The notes under the pieces were generated by a model, which did not search any database, was not told the origin of the DNA, and worked only from the letters and a program-made list of their open reading frames with translations. The translations under genes and the position numbers were made by a program. Source: Terfezia claveryi (taxonomy: Eukaryota > Ascomycota > Pezizomycetes > Pezizales > Pezizaceae). From it: 64,000 nt of DNA. Below are positions 61,579 through 64,000 of the stretch, in pieces. The stretch lies in assembly GCA_015179025.1 (NCBI GenBank), contig WHUX01000010.1, forward strand, positions 682,001 to 746,000. The letters are read 5' to 3'. Every line of letters starts with the position of its first letter. Position 1 is the stretch's first letter.

Positions 61579-62622
61579 ATGGATACAGCAACTGCTCAGC
61601 CAACGGTGCTAACTGGGAATCCGGAAGGGGAGCTTACAGCTGAAGCTCCTGCGGCAGAAGTTGATGATGACACTACAATGGAGGAGGATGATGAACCTCT
61701 AACGTAGGTGTTTTTCCTACTCACCCCGCTGATCCGTCTAGTTAACCTTCTTCCTGGTACAAGTCTCCCATCAGACACTCTCGCCCACCTCCAAGCCTTC
61801 CTTACCGAACAACGTGAACGAGAAGAACGTTTCCAAGCACTCGCCTCCCAAGCTGAACGAGACCATGAAGCCCGAACCTCCGCCACCGCTGACACCACAA
61901 CCAGCACCTTCGCAACCGCCGGCATCTCCATGGACCTCTTCAGTGAGGACTGGCAAATGTCGCAATTCTGGTACGATCAATCCACCCAGCTCGCCCTCGC
62001 CGAAGAACTCACCTTCGCCGATTTCCAATTCCGCACCCGCCCCGCCGGCACCTTCACCACTCCCGTCACAGAGCCCTCAGAACCAATAAACGTAGCCATT
62101 GTTTCGGCCCCCAGTGTCTTCGTGCATCTCCTTTCCCTCCAACGCAATGGAGTCATACCAAAACACATCCACCCCACCCTCCTGGAGTTTGATTCACGCT
62201 TCTCCCTCCTCTGCCCCCTTCCACTTGGCCCTTCCGCCCCGCGCTTTGTCGAATACGACTTCAACCACCCCCTCCGCCTCCCATCCGATCTACAAGGCAA
62301 ATTCGACTCCGTCCTCGTCGACCCACCCTTTCTTAGCGCAGAATGCCAGGCTGGGGCAGCTGTGACGGTGCGTTGGTTATTAAAGAAGACTCCTGAGGGA
62401 GTGAGTCCGACGGAGCTGGAGAAGGGAGTGGGGAGGAGAGTGATCGTGTGTACGGGAGAGAGGGTGGCACAGTTGGTTGAGAGGTATTATGCGAAGGAGG
62501 GGGTGAGGGAGACAGAGTGGAACGTGGTGCATGAGAGGGGGTTGAGTAATCCGTTTAGCTGTTTCAGTAGTTATCAAGGGAAGAGGTGGCAGTGGAAAAC
62601 TATAGAGGATGCAGACCTGTAA
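61579..62622 (+). CDS. EFM5: eEF1A lysine N-methyltransferase, Efm5/EEF1AKMT1 family
   Basis: Exons 61579-61703 and 61764-62622 (intron 60 nt) encode 327 aa. The N-terminal 40 residues are acidic. Then comes LPSDTLAHLQAFLTEQRERE, the family block SEDWQMSQFWYDQSTQLALA, the N6-MTase-type fold with the catalytic DPPF (residues 228-231, followed by LSAEC), and the end NPFSCFSSYQGKRWQWKTIE. Efm5 methylates a lysine of elongation factor 1A using S-adenosylmethionine. Most family members are about 215-250 aa. The extra length here lies in the N-terminus and in an insertion near residues 115-185, rich in Pro/Thr. The ORF on the minus strand (107 aa) is a shadow. Confidence 0.92.
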
Positions 62623-63200
62623 GGATGAATATGTGGTAGGGGATATTCCTATTTTCCTTTTTGTTTTGGTTACATTTACTTACCAAAAGAAAACACTGTA
62701 TACAATGGCAAGAACGGGTGAAATTGAAAATCATCTAATTCCTTGAGCTATTATACATGTACAAAAGAATAAATACATATTCATGGTAGGCAATTAGTCT
62801 GGTTTGGACTTCAGATGGCGGTGCGTGTGAGCCCCCTGATAGATAGACGTGAGTGGGTGTAGTTAGGTTATATGCTCGTATTTTTGCGTATATACTCTCC
62901 GTACGGGGGTCGTATATCCGGCCGTACCGTATGTCGTACTAAGTATGGTGTCCATAAAAATAAAAATACGTGCAAGACAGTAGGTAGGTATTTACATCTG
63001 CAAATATACCCACGCCCGTATACCATGGACCGGTAAGACACGTACAACTTGCATTGCAGCAGCAACTAAGCCAGAAGCAGTAACAACATAATCTATGGCT
63101 ACCCCTATATGTACTAAGTGTACGCACAACATCTCCTATAGAGAATAATATCCATAACAGACACACATACAAAAAGAAAATCCCCAATATTTATATCAAT
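62623..63200. other. Intergenic region
   Basis: AT-rich spacer. CGTAT/GTACG-rich DNA near 62876-62940 has many short palindromes but no clear element. No gene is supported. Confidence 0.45.
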
Positions 63201-63563
63201 ATGGTTTACGTTTACCTTATTTCCATTCTTCATGTATTGGCTACCATAGCTAGTCGGACCACCATGGCTACCACTCCCATGGCTAATCGGACGACCGAAA
63301 CAAGCGGTATTGATCTTAATGCCGTACTACAAAGATCTATAGATCTCCAAGTTCTGGCAGAGATTAAGGAGGAACGGGTCTCGCAATACTGCGATTACCA
63401 ATTGACGCGTCTTCTTGCAGCAAGGCAAGAAGAAAACGCACAAATAGCGTCGGCACTAGTCTATCGGCTTCGCTACCAACTTTCTTCTTTGTCAATAAAG
63501 AAACAAGTTAGGTGGGCTGAAGGTTGGGTTGACTCTGATTTGGAGTCAACAACGGGAGGTTGA
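63201..63563 (+). CDS. Small hypothetical protein, possibly secreted
   Basis: 120 aa from ATG 63201 to TGA 63561-63563. The first 18 residues, MVYVYLISILHVLATIAS, look like a signal peptide. The rest is helical with regular charge spacing, for example RSIDLQVLAEIKEERVSQYC and LRYQLSSLSIKKQVRWAEGW. An internal ATG at 63264 lies in a strong context (ACCATGG) and would remove the hydrophobic segment. The stop lies in the first unit of the 12-bp tandem repeat, so repeat expansion could have truncated a longer protein. It overlaps a minus ORF at 63473-63895. At most one of the two is likely real. Confidence 0.35.
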   Translation: MVYVYLISILHVLATIASRTTMATTPMANRTTETSGIDLNAVLQRSIDLQVLAEIKEERVSQYCDYQLTRLLAARQEENAQIASALVYRLRYQLSSLSIKKQVRWAEGWVDSDLESTTGG

Positions 63564-63895
63564 TACGGAGGTTGATACGGAGGTTGATACGGAGGTTGAT
63601 ACGGAGGTTGATACGGAGGTTGATACGGAGGTTGATACGGAGATTGATATGGAGATTGATACGGAGATTGATACGGAGGCTGATGAATAATCATCTTTGG
63701 ATGGTTGGACTCTTGATGGGTTTTAATATACTCAGTACCTGTTCGCGGTGGGACTGGGGGCTGGGGGAGTTCGTGGCGGGAGGGCTGGCGCCGGGAGAGC
63801 TGGCGGCGGGAGAAGGAAGGCTGAGGGTGGTTCGTGGCTGGAGGGCTGGCAGCGGAAGGCTTGGGGGGGGGGGGGGGGGGGTTGACCAGCTTCAT
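63473..63895 (-). CDS. Hypothetical Pro/Gln/Tyr-rich repeat protein
   Basis: 140 aa on the minus strand from ATG 63895. It has a poly-Pro start (MKLVNPPPPPP), an Arg/Pro/Ser-rich part, then about eleven YQPP or YQSP tetrapeptides encoded by the 12-bp repeat, and a short non-repetitive end. Such tandem tetrapeptides occur in fungal extensible or prion-like proteins. The 19-nt G-run at 63863-63881 makes the frame unreliable near its start, and the alternative is the plus-strand ORF. Confidence 0.3.
   Translation of the reverse strand: MKLVNPPPPPPKPSAASPPATNHPQPSFSRRQLSRRQPSRHELPQPPVPPRTGTEYIKTHQESNHPKMIIHQPPYQSPYQSPYQSPYQPPYQPPYQPPYQPPYQPPYQPPYQPPVVDSKSESTQPSAHLTCFFIDKEESW
63555..63683 (+). 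repeat. 12-bp tandem repeat (minisatellite)
   Basis: Unit GGAGGTTGATAC: seven perfect copies from 63555, three variants (GGAGATTGATAY) from 63639 and a final degenerate copy at 63675. Unit length is a multiple of three, so copy-number change would not shift a reading frame. Confidence 0.95.
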
Positions 63896-64000
63896 GAGCT
63901 TGAAGGTAACAAACGAGTGCGGTTCCAGGAATCATTACAGGTTCGTAGGAATCATTAAAAGTTCAATTGTGATTGACCGGAAACTGATAGAATTGGAAAG

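Noticed and set aside
63555..63683. Possible CRISPR-like array
   Set aside because: Units are contiguous 12-bp tandem repeats without spacers, in a eukaryotic genome.

Overview
The window looks like part of a filamentous ascomycete (Pezizomycotina) chromosome. Genes are eukaryotic, with many short introns (mostly 52-140 nt, GTAAGT/GTATGT-type donors, CTAAC/CTGAC branch points). They include a CAP20/perilipin-like lipid-droplet protein, a palmitoyl-cysteine stomatin, a UDP-galactopyranose mutase and an EAF elongation factor. The species cannot be named from sequence alone. All exon structures below were spliced by eye from donor/acceptor/phase agreement and conserved protein sequence.

Layout. 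1-143: 3' end of an unidentified gene. 144-6602: gene-poor, with one ORF-rich GC island (1046-2350). 6603-14750: perilipin-like gene, stomatin-like gene and a 961-aa TBC Rab-GAP (minus). 16919-22082: V-ATPase subunit d (minus) and 40S ribosomal protein S0 sharing a 368-bp promoter, then a Prs1-type PRPP synthetase. 25201-27292: UDP-galactopyranose mutase with nine exons. 28027-29632: EAF (minus). 32366-36376: large UBE2O-type E2 ubiquitin ligase. 36377-44201: a repeat-rich gene desert with a MITE, LINE and Gypsy debris and a dispersed 12-mer. 44202-48339: divergent eIF3f (minus) and UTP25 (plus). 48340-52966: AT-rich desert with an inverted pair of retroelement gag relics. 52967-54903: a 587-aa basic/AT-hook-like nuclear protein (minus). 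54904-59582: a second desert with a TIR element and a perfect 45-bp hairpin. 59583-62622: F-box-like protein, a LINE RNase H relic and an Efm5-type eEF1A lysine methyltransferase. 63201-63895: overlapping small ORFs around a 12-bp tandem repeat.

Functionally the genes are mainly housekeeping: translation and ribosome biogenesis (RPS0, eIF3f, UTP25, Efm5), nucleotide supply (PRPP synthetase), vacuolar acidification, Rab trafficking, transcription elongation and ubiquitination. I see no operon, biosynthetic cluster, CRISPR array or defence island. Two observations stand out. First, three otherwise intact conserved genes contain four single-nucleotide deletions, three of them in homopolymers; this points to assembly error or real decay. 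Second, a 12-mer GTTCAGGGTAAC recurs exactly three times, with several near matches, almost always in intergenic DNA. I do not see a convincing new multi-gene system.
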